From Verrucomicrobiota bacterium (GTDB taxonomy: Bacteria > Verrucomicrobiota > Verrucomicrobiia > Opitutales > Opitutaceae), in contig JAUPWC010000148.1 of NCBI GenBank assembly GCA_030916665.1, positions 1-5,553 on the forward strand: a stretch of 5,553 bases of DNA, given 5' to 3'. The notes under the pieces are model-generated. The model searched no databases and was not told the DNA's origin. It worked only from the letters and a program-made list of their open reading frames with translations. Below, piece by piece: positions 1 through 5,331 of this stretch. How positions within the stretch are numbered: the stretch's first letter is position 1; every line of letters begins with the position of its first letter. A program made the position numbers and the translations under genes.

Positions 1-655
1 CCATGCCGGTGCCGCAGTTGAGCGCCGCGACGTGGGCGCCGCGTTCCTGGATGAACTCCGCGGCCTGCTCGGGCGAGACGCCCATCATGGTCTTGTAGAA
101 CGTGCCGTCCATCGAGAGGTCATAGGCCAGCGAGGCGATGATGCAGGGACTGCCGGCGGCCTTCGCGGCGTCGATGGCGAGACCGAGTTCCTCGAGGCCG
201 GTCTGGGTCTCGATGATGATCGCATCGGCGCCGGCCTTCACCAGGGCGGTCGCCTGCTCTTCCAGCGCCGAACGAGCCTCGGCCTCGGTGAGTTCGCCGT
301 AGGGCTCGAGCAGCGCGCCAAGCGGACCGATGTCTCCGAGCACGTAACCGGGGCGTCCGCCGAAGGCTTCGCGCGTGATGCGCACGCCCGCGGCGTTGAG
401 ATCGGCCAGCTCGGCTTCGTGGCCGTGACGGCGCAGCATGATGCGGCTGCCGCCAAAGGTATTGGTGATGATGCAGTCGGCCCCGGCGTCGGCGTAGCGG
501 CGCTGGATCGCGAGCACGCGGTCGGGATGCGTGAGATTCCACGCCTCGCCGCAGGCGCCCGATTCGAGGCCGGCGAGGAAGAGCTGCGTGCCCATGGCGC
601 CGTCGCACACGAGGCGGCGGGTGGTGAGGGCTTCTAGGAGGGGGGGCTGGTTCAT
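1..655 (-). CDS. Homocysteine S-methyltransferase family protein (N-terminal part, cut by window edge)
   Basis: Open from the ATG at 655 to the left edge, giving 218 codons. The family moves a methyl group to homocysteine to make methionine and has the same fold as the N-terminal module of MetH. Seen: DGAMGTQL (residues 18-25), NLTHPD (40-45), AGAD followed by ITNTFGG (57-69), ETQTGLEE (149-156) and LNCGTG. Cys214 of that last motif corresponds to the first zinc ligand of the family. The later GGCC ligand pair would lie beyond the window, so catalytic completeness and any fused MetH-like domains cannot be judged. The start is chosen because it sits just before the conserved DGAMGT motif. The leader reads CCCCATTTCCC with no purine-rich ribosome site. 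It is the last visible gene of the cluster and could use the methyl group released by the upstream corrinoid system. The methyl donor is unknown; S-methylmethionine, betaine, methylcobamide and methylfolate are all possible in this family. Confidence 0.85.
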   Translation of the reverse strand, partial: MNQPPLLEALTTRRLVCDGAMGTQLFLAGLESGACGEAWNLTHPDRVLAIQRRYADAGADCIITNTFGGSRIMLRRHGHEAELADLNAAGVRITREAFGGRPGYVLGDIGPLGALLEPYGELTEAEARSALEEQATALVKAGADAIIIETQTGLEELGLAIDAAKAAGSPCIIASLAYDLSMDGTFYKTMMGVSPEQAAEFIQERGAHVAALNCGTGM

Positions 656-680
656 GGGAAATGGGGTGGCAGAGTTTTTA

Positions 681-764
681 ACCACTAATGGGCACTAATA
701 GACACTAATTCAAACTGCCTGATGAAGAATCCGACATTAGTGTTTATCAGTGTGGATTAGTGGT
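681..764. repeat. Imperfect inverted repeat with 10-base internal period
   Basis: Two 29-base arms (681-709 and 736-764) flank a 26-base loop. Both end in ACCACTAAT at the outside and CACTAAT at the inside. Each arm is itself three degenerate units with CACTAA-like cores spaced 10 bases apart (683, 693, 703 on the left). It fills most of the 124-base gap between the MetF-like gene and the homocysteine methyltransferase gene. There is no T-run after the stem in the minus direction, so it is not a canonical intrinsic terminator. It resembles dispersed palindromic repeats; copy number elsewhere cannot be seen here. Confidence 0.85.
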
Positions 765-779
765 CAAATGCCTTGGTGC

Positions 780-1481
780 TTACAATGGCGCGAAGTTGCC
801 GAAGGCGTAAACGTGGAACCGGGCGAGACGCGGGTGGCCCTGGAACGCCTTCACGATGTAGCCGGGGTCGAAGCCGAAAACGAAGCGCGCAATGTTCTTC
901 GGGTTGGAGAGCATGCCCCGCACGGAATTCTCGATGCCACAGACCGCGGCGAAGCGCACGAGCTGCTTCATCGAGCAACGATTGGGCACGCCGAGGTGAA
1001 CCGGCAGCGGCGAGGCGTCGAGGAAGCGCGCGATGGCCGCCTCGTCGAGCGACCACTGCGTCACTACGAAACTCGCGTAGGCGGTTTTGCTGCGGAGAAT
1101 CTCAATGCCCTGCTCGAAGGTCAGCGGGCCGTTGCCTTCCGGAAAGCCGCCCACGCCGATCTCGAAGCCCGCGAACGCCCCGGTGGCGACGAGTTCGTCC
1201 ACGGTGGAGAACGCGCCTTCCTGGTGCGTGTTGCCGCGGATGAGGAAGACCTTGCTTGTGAGCGGGCGGATGGCGTCGGCGATCGCGCGCGCGTCGGCCG
1301 CGTCCTTCACCTTGAAAGCGGCGATGTGCGGGACGGGCTTCAGGCCCTTGGCGTGCAGCTCCACGCACTTGGCCAGCACGGCTTCCTTGCCCTCGGTCGG
1401 CAGCCAGGTGACGAAGATCTCCTCGTAAGCCACGGTCGCGGGGACTTCGTTGCGGGTGGTGATTTCGAGACTCATGCCCAT
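780..1481 (-). CDS. Compact methylenetetrahydrofolate-reductase-like (MetF family) protein
   Basis: The 233-residue protein follows the whole MetF TIM barrel without N-terminal extension, against about 300 residues for E. coli MetF. Seen, with the E. coli equivalents as I align them by eye: SLEITTR (residues 4-10; FEFFPPR, Glu6 matching catalytic Glu28), PHIAAF (51-56; PHLTCI), FLIRGNTHQEG (79-89; ALRGDLPPG), IGVGGFPEG (108-116; VAAYPEV), VVTQWSLD (139-146; ITQFFFD) and the final FHVYAFGNF (222-230; FHFYTLNR). The family interconverts methylene- and methyl-tetrahydrofolate with FAD. In this cluster it would most simply oxidise methyl-H4folate made by the neighbouring methyltransferase, but the direction is inference. 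The residue equivalent to Asp120 is Asn84. The ATG at 1481 and a second ATG at 1475 are both possible starts; neither has a recognisable ribosome site, and the leader is pyrimidine-rich (TTTCTTCTTTTTCTC). Confidence 0.75.
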   Translation of the reverse strand: MGMSLEITTRNEVPATVAYEEIFVTWLPTEGKEAVLAKCVELHAKGLKPVPHIAAFKVKDAADARAIADAIRPLTSKVFLIRGNTHQEGAFSTVDELVATGAFAGFEIGVGGFPEGNGPLTFEQGIEILRSKTAYASFVVTQWSLDEAAIARFLDASPLPVHLGVPNRCSMKQLVRFAAVCGIENSVRGMLSNPKNIARFVFGFDPGYIVKAFQGHPRLARFHVYAFGNFAPL

Positions 1482-1504
1482 GAGAAAAAGAAGAAAGTCG
1501 GGTT

Positions 1505-1692
1505 AACCACGAATGAACACGAAGGGACACGAATGAGGACCAAATCCGCGCCACCTGTCATCCTGAGCGGAGCGAAGGATCCAGATTTATCCGCACGCCA
1601 TGACCGCACACCTCTGGATCCTTCGCTGCGCTCAGGATGACAGGTCGGGTGATTTGAATGTGATTCGGGTCTCTGCATGCTCATTCGCGGTT
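1505..1692. repeat. Outer arms of a nested inverted repeat (ACCACGAATGA type)
   Basis: Arms at 1505-1546 and 1651-1692 are complementary over 42 bases with about 11 mismatches by my hand alignment. The left arm has three CACGAA cores at 1508, 1518 and 1528, a 10-base period. These arms enclose a second, better-conserved palindrome (1554-1644). Together they fill nearly all of the 210-base gap between the amidohydrolase and MetF-like genes. The right arm ends inside the amidohydrolase TGA stop codon (1692-1694). Confidence 0.7.
1554..1644. repeat. Near-perfect inverted repeat, copy A (TCATCCTGAGCGGAGCGAAG type)
   Basis: Arms at 1554-1585 and 1613-1644 match at 31 of 32 positions, with a 27-base spacer. 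The left arm shares 28 identical bases with 4042-4069, so this is a repeat family with two copies in this window. This palindrome type recurs in many bacterial genomes as far as I recall, and its translation produces the familiar spurious CHPERSEGS peptides. Function unknown. It could form a long hairpin in the transcript between two co-oriented genes. Confidence 0.92.
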
Positions 1693-3014
1693 CAAAGTCC
1701 GGTGGCGTCGAAGGTCTCATCCGTCTCGAACACGCAGCCGTCAAAGACCACGGTGCGGGCGCGACGCAGGTTTTTCACGGTCGCCAGCGGCGAATGCCGC
1801 GTGAGGATGAACCGGCTGAGCCAGCCGGGCGCGATGCGGCCGATTTTCTGGCCGAAAGCCAACCGGTCCGCTGCGGCGCCGGTTGCAGCGTGGATGACCG
1901 CCGCCGCCGGCAGGCCGGCGCGTTCCATCAGTTCCATCTCGTAAAGCAGACCCAGGCCATGCGCCACGCCACAGGAGCCGGCGTCACTGCCGGCGAGAAT
2001 GGTCACGCCAAGCGCGTGCGCTTTCACCAGACTGGCCGCGTGGGCGTCGAGGATGCGCTGGAGATTGCCGGTGACGTTCGCGTCCCAGTTGTAGCGCGCA
2101 GCCTCGTCCACCTGCATCTGCACGGGGGCAAAGGTCGGGACCCAGGCCGTGCGCCGGTCGCGCATGCGCTGCAGCTGATCGTCGCGCATGAAGAAGCCGT
2201 GTTCGACGGAATCCACTCCGCCCTCGACCACGCGCTCGATGCCGGCGTCGCCCGAAGCGTGAGCGAGCGTCTGACGGCCGGTGGCACCGGCCGCGGCGAC
2301 GAAGGCGCGCAGTTCCTCAGTCGTCATCTGCGGCTCGGCCGTGACAGCGCCCTTCTGAAAATTGATGATGCCGGTCGGTATGAGTTTGATGCGGTCGGCA
2401 CCGTCCGCGACGCGTGCGGCCACGCAATCCGCGGGCGAGGCAAACTCCTCTACCGCCCCGCCCATGAAACTGCCGTAGCGTCCCCGGTGGTGGATCGCCG
2501 CGCCGGGGCTGTCGAGATAGGGCATCAAAGTAGGGCCAGTCTTCGACTGGCCAAGTGTCCGGTCGGAGACCGGACCTACCTGGCTTTTGCACAACCGGCT
2601 GAGCGCGAGGCCCACGCCGTCCTTGTCGCCGGCATCGCGCACGCCGGCGAGGCCGAGGCGGACGAGTTTTTCCAGGCGCGGCAGGGCGGCGTTGAGCAGT
2701 TCGGCCGAGGATTGCTTCAGGGCGGCGGCCCGCTTGTCGAGGTCGAGTTCGCCGCCTTCGAGGAAAAGGTGCGTGTGGGCGTCGATCAGGCCGGGCAACA
2801 GCGTGGCGTCGGGCGCGACGACATCGGGCGCGGTTTGGCCGGGGCGAACCAAATTGGCCGGCGGCGTCTGCCCGTCACGGCCGACGAAACGGATGCCGGT
2901 GGCATCGTAAACGACGTGCGCATCCTTCGCCGGTGCGACGTGCGAACCGTCGAGCAAGGTGCCGACGTGCAGCCAGACGGGGTGGTCGGGGGTGGCGATG
3001 GGAACGAGAGTCAT
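1692..3014 (-). CDS. Metal-dependent amidohydrolase with an in-frame palindromic-repeat insertion
   Basis: The 440-residue protein has the full amidohydrolase-superfamily signature: LIDAHTH (His80, His82), a lysine in RIKLI (Lys210, likely the carboxylated metal bridge), LAHASG (His252), VEHG (His272) and AGSDAG (Asp344). The layout resembles the imidazolonepropionase/prolidase-like branch that hydrolyses cyclic amides or dipeptides; the substrate cannot be told. No signal peptide or membrane segment is visible, so it is probably cytoplasmic. Residues 146-163 (VGPVSDRTLGQSKTGPTL) are encoded by a double-hairpin repeat and look foreign: the flanking text reads naturally from LCKSQ to MPYLD. 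All metal ligands lie in frame on both sides, so the enzyme may still be active. The ATG at 3014 directly abuts another palindrome, leaving no native leader or ribosome site. It sits between folate/corrinoid genes, but whether it feeds them is unknown. Confidence 0.85.
   Translation of the reverse strand: MTLVPIATPDHPVWLHVGTLLDGSHVAPAKDAHVVYDATGIRFVGRDGQTPPANLVRPGQTAPDVVAPDATLLPGLIDAHTHLFLEGGELDLDKRAAALKQSSAELLNAALPRLEKLVRLGLAGVRDAGDKDGVGLALSRLCKSQVGPVSDRTLGQSKTGPTLMPYLDSPGAAIHHRGRYGSFMGGAVEEFASPADCVAARVADGADRIKLIPTGIINFQKGAVTAEPQMTTEELRAFVAAAGATGRQTLAHASGDAGIERVVEGGVDSVEHGFFMRDDQLQRMRDRRTAWVPTFAPVQMQVDEAARYNWDANVTGNLQRILDAHAASLVKAHALGVTILAGSDAGSCGVAHGLGLLYEMELMERAGLPAAAVIHAATGAAADRLAFGQKIGRIAPGWLSRFILTRHSPLATVKNLRRARTVVFDGCVFETDETFDATGL
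2530..2579. repeat. Double-hairpin palindromic element inside the amidohydrolase gene
   Basis: Two perfect 8-base stems with 3-base loops stand side by side: GGCCAGTC/GACTGGCC (2534-2541 and 2545-2552) and GTCCGGTC/GACCGGAC (2557-2564 and 2568-2575). They are closed by an outer GTAGG/CCTAC pair (2530-2534 and 2575-2579). The two halves are also imperfect inverted copies of one another. Being translated as 18 residues without a frameshift, it is comparable in principle to the Rickettsia palindromic elements. Target-site boundaries are uncertain by a few bases. Confidence 0.9.
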
Positions 3015-3082
3015 AGGTGGAACGCGTTGACCTCAACGCGTTGAAGCATGCCCAAGCGCGTTGGGGTCAACGCGCTCCACCT
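3015..3082. repeat. Inverted repeat with palindromic arms, abutting a start codon
   Basis: Arms at 3015-3040 and 3057-3082 match at 24 of 26 positions and begin AGGTGGA. The left side is itself a perfect 10-base inverted repeat with a 2-base spacer (AACGCGTTGA, 3021-3030, against TCAACGCGTT, 3033-3042). The right arm holds GCGCGTTG/CAACGCGC (3056-3063 and 3068-3075). CGCGTTGA or its complement therefore occurs four times. It occupies 68 of the 85 bases between the folate methyltransferase stop and the amidohydrolase ATG, and its edge touches that ATG. Confidence 0.9.
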
Positions 3083-3099
3083 CAATGTCAGCCTACGAT

Positions 3100-4026
3100 T
3101 CATTCGGCGGGCGCGGCTTCCGCGCAGATGGCCATGATGGCCTCGGCCTGGCGGTAGCCGGCGGTTTCCTGCGATTCGCCTTCCTGCGGGCGGCCGGCGG
3201 CGAGCGCTTCGCGCAGCTTCGCCACCATCGGATGATCGGCGGGCAGCGGCGCGGGCGCTTTCTCGGGATTCGCGAGGGCGAAGTCCAGGCCGACCTCCGT
3301 GCCGAGCGTGAGATAGGCGCACTCGAGCTGCTCGCGCACGCCCTTCGGTGTGCCCCAGGCGAAGTTCGAGAGGCCGACGATCAGGTGCACGCCCTGCAGG
3401 TGCGGGTCGGCGCTGATCAGGCGCATGGCGTCGAGGCCGATGTTGACGAGGCCGTAGGTGTCGGCACCGACCGGCGCGAGGCCGGGATCGATAATTATTT
3501 GGTCGTTCGTGCGGCCGGCCTCGGTGACAAGCCGCTCCACGAAATGCTTCGCGACCTTGTAGGCGTCCTGCGGGTTCAGGCATTGCGCGCTGCCGTCGGG
3601 GACGAAGTGCTCCGAGGCCATGACGACGACCTTGGTGTCGTAGTCCTTCACCAGCCGGATCATCTCGTCGAGGTGCGTGCGTGAGGCGGCGACCGAGTTG
3701 AGGATGGGCTGACCGCTCTTGGCGCGATCATAGTGCCGGAGCGCGACCTTGTGGTATTCGGCGGAAGGGTTGTCAAAACTGATGGGCCGGTCGGTCGCAG
3801 CCTGGATGGCGCGGATCACGCCGGGCAGCAGCTCCAGCATCTCCTCCATGCGCACCGCGATGCGGGCGGTGCCGTCGAGGTTGAGCGTGAGATACTGCAC
3901 GCCGAGGTCGGCCTGGAGTTTCGCGAGGGCCGCGTAGGCGGCGGGGTTGCGTTCGGTGAAAGCCGTGCGCGCGCGGGCGTAGGAGTTGTTGATCAGCTCG
4001 CCGATGAGGTGGAGGGGGCGGGGCAT
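3100..4026 (-). CDS. Methyltetrahydrofolate:corrinoid methyltransferase (pterin-binding, DHPS-like fold)
   Basis: The 308-residue protein fits the MeTr/AcsE-MtvA family (methyltransferase II), which moves a methyl group between a corrinoid protein and tetrahydrofolate. Seen: IGELINNSY (residues 8-16; pterin barrel strand 1), YLTLNLDG (45-52), ISFDNPS (82-88), ILNSVA (108-113), IIIDPGLAPVG (177-187) and GLSNFAWG (218-225). Asn221 corresponds to the asparagine held near pterin N5 in this family. The usual Asp of the DxN motif appears to be Thr47, while Asn49 is kept. The frame also extends upstream to a TTG at 4038, but the ATG at 4026 places the first strand correctly and has GGA about seven bases before it (GGAAAACCCCATG), so I prefer it. 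It lies directly downstream of the corrinoid protein gene, its expected partner. The last ~50 residues are alanine-rich and less conserved-looking. Confidence 0.85.
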   Translation of the reverse strand: MPRPLHLIGELINNSYARARTAFTERNPAAYAALAKLQADLGVQYLTLNLDGTARIAVRMEEMLELLPGVIRAIQAATDRPISFDNPSAEYHKVALRHYDRAKSGQPILNSVAASRTHLDEMIRLVKDYDTKVVVMASEHFVPDGSAQCLNPQDAYKVAKHFVERLVTEAGRTNDQIIIDPGLAPVGADTYGLVNIGLDAMRLISADPHLQGVHLIVGLSNFAWGTPKGVREQLECAYLTLGTEVGLDFALANPEKAPAPLPADHPMVAKLREALAAGRPQEGESQETAGYRQAEAIMAICAEAAPAE

Positions 4027-4041
4027 GGGGTTTTCCAATCC

Positions 4042-4123
4042 GTCATCCTGAGCGGAGCGAAGGATCCAGCAGGACGACCGCTGGCGTGCATGCTTCTGGA
4101 TTCTTCACTGCGTTCAGAATGAC
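4042..4123. repeat. Inverted repeat, copy B (TCATCCTGAGCGGAGCGAAG type)
   Basis: The left arm 4042-4069 is identical over 28 bases to 1557-1584. The right arm 4096-4123 pairs with it at 23 of 28 positions. Compared with the right arm of copy A (1614-1641) it differs at four places, all of them C-to-T or G-to-A. It lies in the 179-base gap between the corrinoid protein and folate methyltransferase genes, ending 15 bases before the preferred ATG of the latter. Confidence 0.9.
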
Positions 4124-4151
4124 AGGTAACAGGGGTTGAGTTGGGGGGAGG

Positions 4152-4191
4152 GCCGGCCTCCGTGCCGACCGCGGTCAGTGCGGAGACCGAC
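4152..4191. repeat. Imperfect palindrome (GCCGGCCTCCGTGCCGACC type)
   Basis: Arms of 19 bases (4152-4170 and 4173-4191) around a 2-base centre match at 14 of 19 positions, with the symmetric core GACCGCGGTC at 4167-4176. It begins 14 bases after the corrinoid protein stop codon in the transcribed direction. No T-run follows the stem, so it is not a clear terminator. It is a different family from its neighbour at 4042-4123. Confidence 0.7.
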
Positions 4192-4205
4192 TCTCCGGGA
4201 AATTT

Positions 4206-5180
4206 TCAGGTCATTGCGGCGCTGAGCTCGGCCACGAGAGCCTTGGCGACATCCTCGGGGATGCCGGGACGATCCTTCTCCTCGCCCCACTTGAGCTCGG
4301 CCGTGTAGGCGTCGCCGGAGGTGAGGCCGAGCTTCTGGGCCGTGGCGTCGATGCGCTCGGCGAACTTCGCCGGCAGGTCCATCTTCACCTCGCCGAAGTC
4401 GTCCCACACCTTCACGGACGACGGAAGGTCGCGCCAGTAGAGGATCTGGTATTTGACAACGTTGTTGGCGGGACGGGCCGCGGTGATGGCGCTGGCGGTG
4501 GCCTTCACGCCGGCGCGCAGGGCGGCCTTGGGCGCGGGGCCCTTGCCCACGAGATAGAGGAACAGGTCCACCGCGTTCGACGCATCGGCGCCGTAGCCGT
4601 CGGCGCCGATCTCGTCGGCAAACATCTGGCTGATCGGCGCACCGCCGATGGCCATCTTGATGTGGTCGTAGCCCGGCTTGTCGCAGCCATCGATGACCGT
4701 CTTCATGTAGGTCATGGTGGTGGTGAGCAGCGCGCTCATGCCGATGATGTCGGGCTTGAACTCGTCGGCCGCGGCCTGGAACTTCTCGACGCTCTGGTCC
4801 ACGCCGATGTCCTTCACGACAAAACCGGCGCCCTCGGCCATCATGCACACGAGGTTCTTGCCGATGTCGTGGAGATCGCCGCGCACCGTGCCCATGAGGA
4901 CGCGGCCGGTGGAACTTGTGTCGGCGCCCCCGCCGGCGGTCAGCAACGGCTTGAGCACGGCCATGCCCGCCTTCATCGCGCGGGCCGAGATGAGCACCTC
5001 GGGGACGTAGAGGATGTTGTGCTTGAAGTCCTCGCCGACGACGGACATGCCGGCGATGAGGCCCTGCTCGAGGACCTCCTTGAAGTGGCGGCCTTCCGCG
5101 AGGGCGTCCTTGGTCATCTGTTCGACTTCCTTGGCTTTGCCCTCGTAGATGCACTGGTTCATCAAAGCGTAGTCTGGCAT
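4206..5180 (-). CDS. Corrinoid-binding methyltransferase protein with C-terminal 'virulence factor'-like domain
   Basis: The 324-residue protein carries the methyl group on cobalt between two methyltransferases. Residues ~5-85 form the helical cap domain of B12-binding methyltransferase proteins. Residues ~92-213 are the cobalamin-binding Rossmann domain with RGDLHDIGKN (100-109; His104 the lower axial ligand), MSALLTTTM (148-156) and GGAPIS (179-184). Corrinoid proteins of the MtaC/MttC/MtvC type normally end here at about 210 residues. This one continues for 110 residues, with YQILYWRDLPSSVKV (244-258), a KFAERID helix (272-278), GLTSGDAY (285-292) and ELKW (295-298). That text resembles the small Pfam 'Virulence_fact' domain (PF13769) as I recall it, typified by YWRDIPAQV, an ERF.EAID helix and DAY..W. 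The start ATG at 5180 follows a tandem repeat, with TTTCCC directly before it and no ribosome site. It sits between its two expected partner enzymes. Confidence 0.88.
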   Translation of the reverse strand: MPDYALMNQCIYEGKAKEVEQMTKDALAEGRHFKEVLEQGLIAGMSVVGEDFKHNILYVPEVLISARAMKAGMAVLKPLLTAGGGADTSSTGRVLMGTVRGDLHDIGKNLVCMMAEGAGFVVKDIGVDQSVEKFQAAADEFKPDIIGMSALLTTTMTYMKTVIDGCDKPGYDHIKMAIGGAPISQMFADEIGADGYGADASNAVDLFLYLVGKGPAPKAALRAGVKATASAITAARPANNVVKYQILYWRDLPSSVKVWDDFGEVKMDLPAKFAERIDATAQKLGLTSGDAYTAELKWGEEKDRPGIPEDVAKALVAELSAAMT

Positions 5181-5186
5181 GGGAAA

Positions 5187-5229
5187 TTTGGGGTCTGGGA
5201 TTTGGGGTCTGGGATCTGGGTTTCTGGGG
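5187..5229. repeat. Short G-rich tandem repeat in the leader of the corrinoid gene
   Basis: TTTGGGGTCTGGGA occurs twice head to tail (5187-5200 and 5201-5214), followed by degenerate TCTGGG units. Six runs of three or four G fall within 40 bases of the plus strand (5190-5193, 5197-5199, 5204-5207, 5211-5213, 5218-5220, 5226-5229). It lies immediately upstream of the corrinoid protein ATG, so the transcript leader is C-rich here. Confidence 0.85.
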
Positions 5230-5235
5230 AGCCGT

Positions 5236-5325
5236 ATCGTTCTCCTAATCTTAATCTTTCTCTCGGCATTTGGGTCCTGCGCTGAAAGCAGAGAGAACGA
5301 GAAAGATTACGAGAAAGAGAACGAT
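5236..5325. repeat. Interrupted inverted repeat, pyrimidine-rich left and purine-rich right arm
   Basis: Outer arms ATCGTTCTC (5236-5244) and GAGAACGAT (5317-5325) pair perfectly, as do inner arms TAATCTTTCTC (5252-5262) and GAGAAAGATTA (5299-5309). The bases between outer and inner arms differ. It lies between the URO-D-family gene stop (5332) and the corrinoid gene leader. No terminator-like T-run follows it. Confidence 0.85.
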
Positions 5326-5331
5326 TTGGGA

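Noticed and set aside
656..780. Hairpin 681-764 as a terminator of the MetF-like gene
   Set aside because: In the minus direction the stem is followed by TAAAAACTCT, an A-run rather than a T-run. The T-run lies on the plus strand, where no gene is being transcribed.
1472..1744. A 90-codon minus-strand frame containing CHPERSEGS
   Set aside because: It is the translation of the palindromic repeat at 1554-1644. This peptide is a familiar artefact of that repeat type and no independent protein is supported.
2530..2579. Repeat insertion as evidence that the amidohydrolase is a pseudogene
   Set aside because: The frame is kept through the element and all metal-binding motifs are present on both sides, so disruption is not shown.
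1677..3044. A 455-codon open frame on the plus strand opposite the amidohydrolase
   Set aside because: It is antisense to a gene with a complete catalytic signature, and its translation shows no recognisable motif. Such frames arise from codon bias in GC-rich DNA.
4027..4038. A TTG start extending the folate methyltransferase by four residues
   Set aside because: The ATG at 4026 has a GGA motif at suitable distance and the extension MENP adds nothing conserved. It cannot be fully excluded.
4127..4205. Possible intrinsic terminator after the corrinoid gene
   Set aside because: The palindrome 4152-4191 has 5 mismatches in 19 pairs and no T-run after it in the minus direction. It is better called a repeat.
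4114..5154. A 346-codon minus-strand frame overlapping the corrinoid protein in another frame
   Set aside because: The translation is arginine- and glycine-rich low-complexity text typical of a shifted frame, while the overlapping frame encodes a clear B12-binding protein.
5187..5229. Start of a CRISPR array
   Set aside because: There are only two exact 14-base units with no spacers between them, and no cas genes are nearby.
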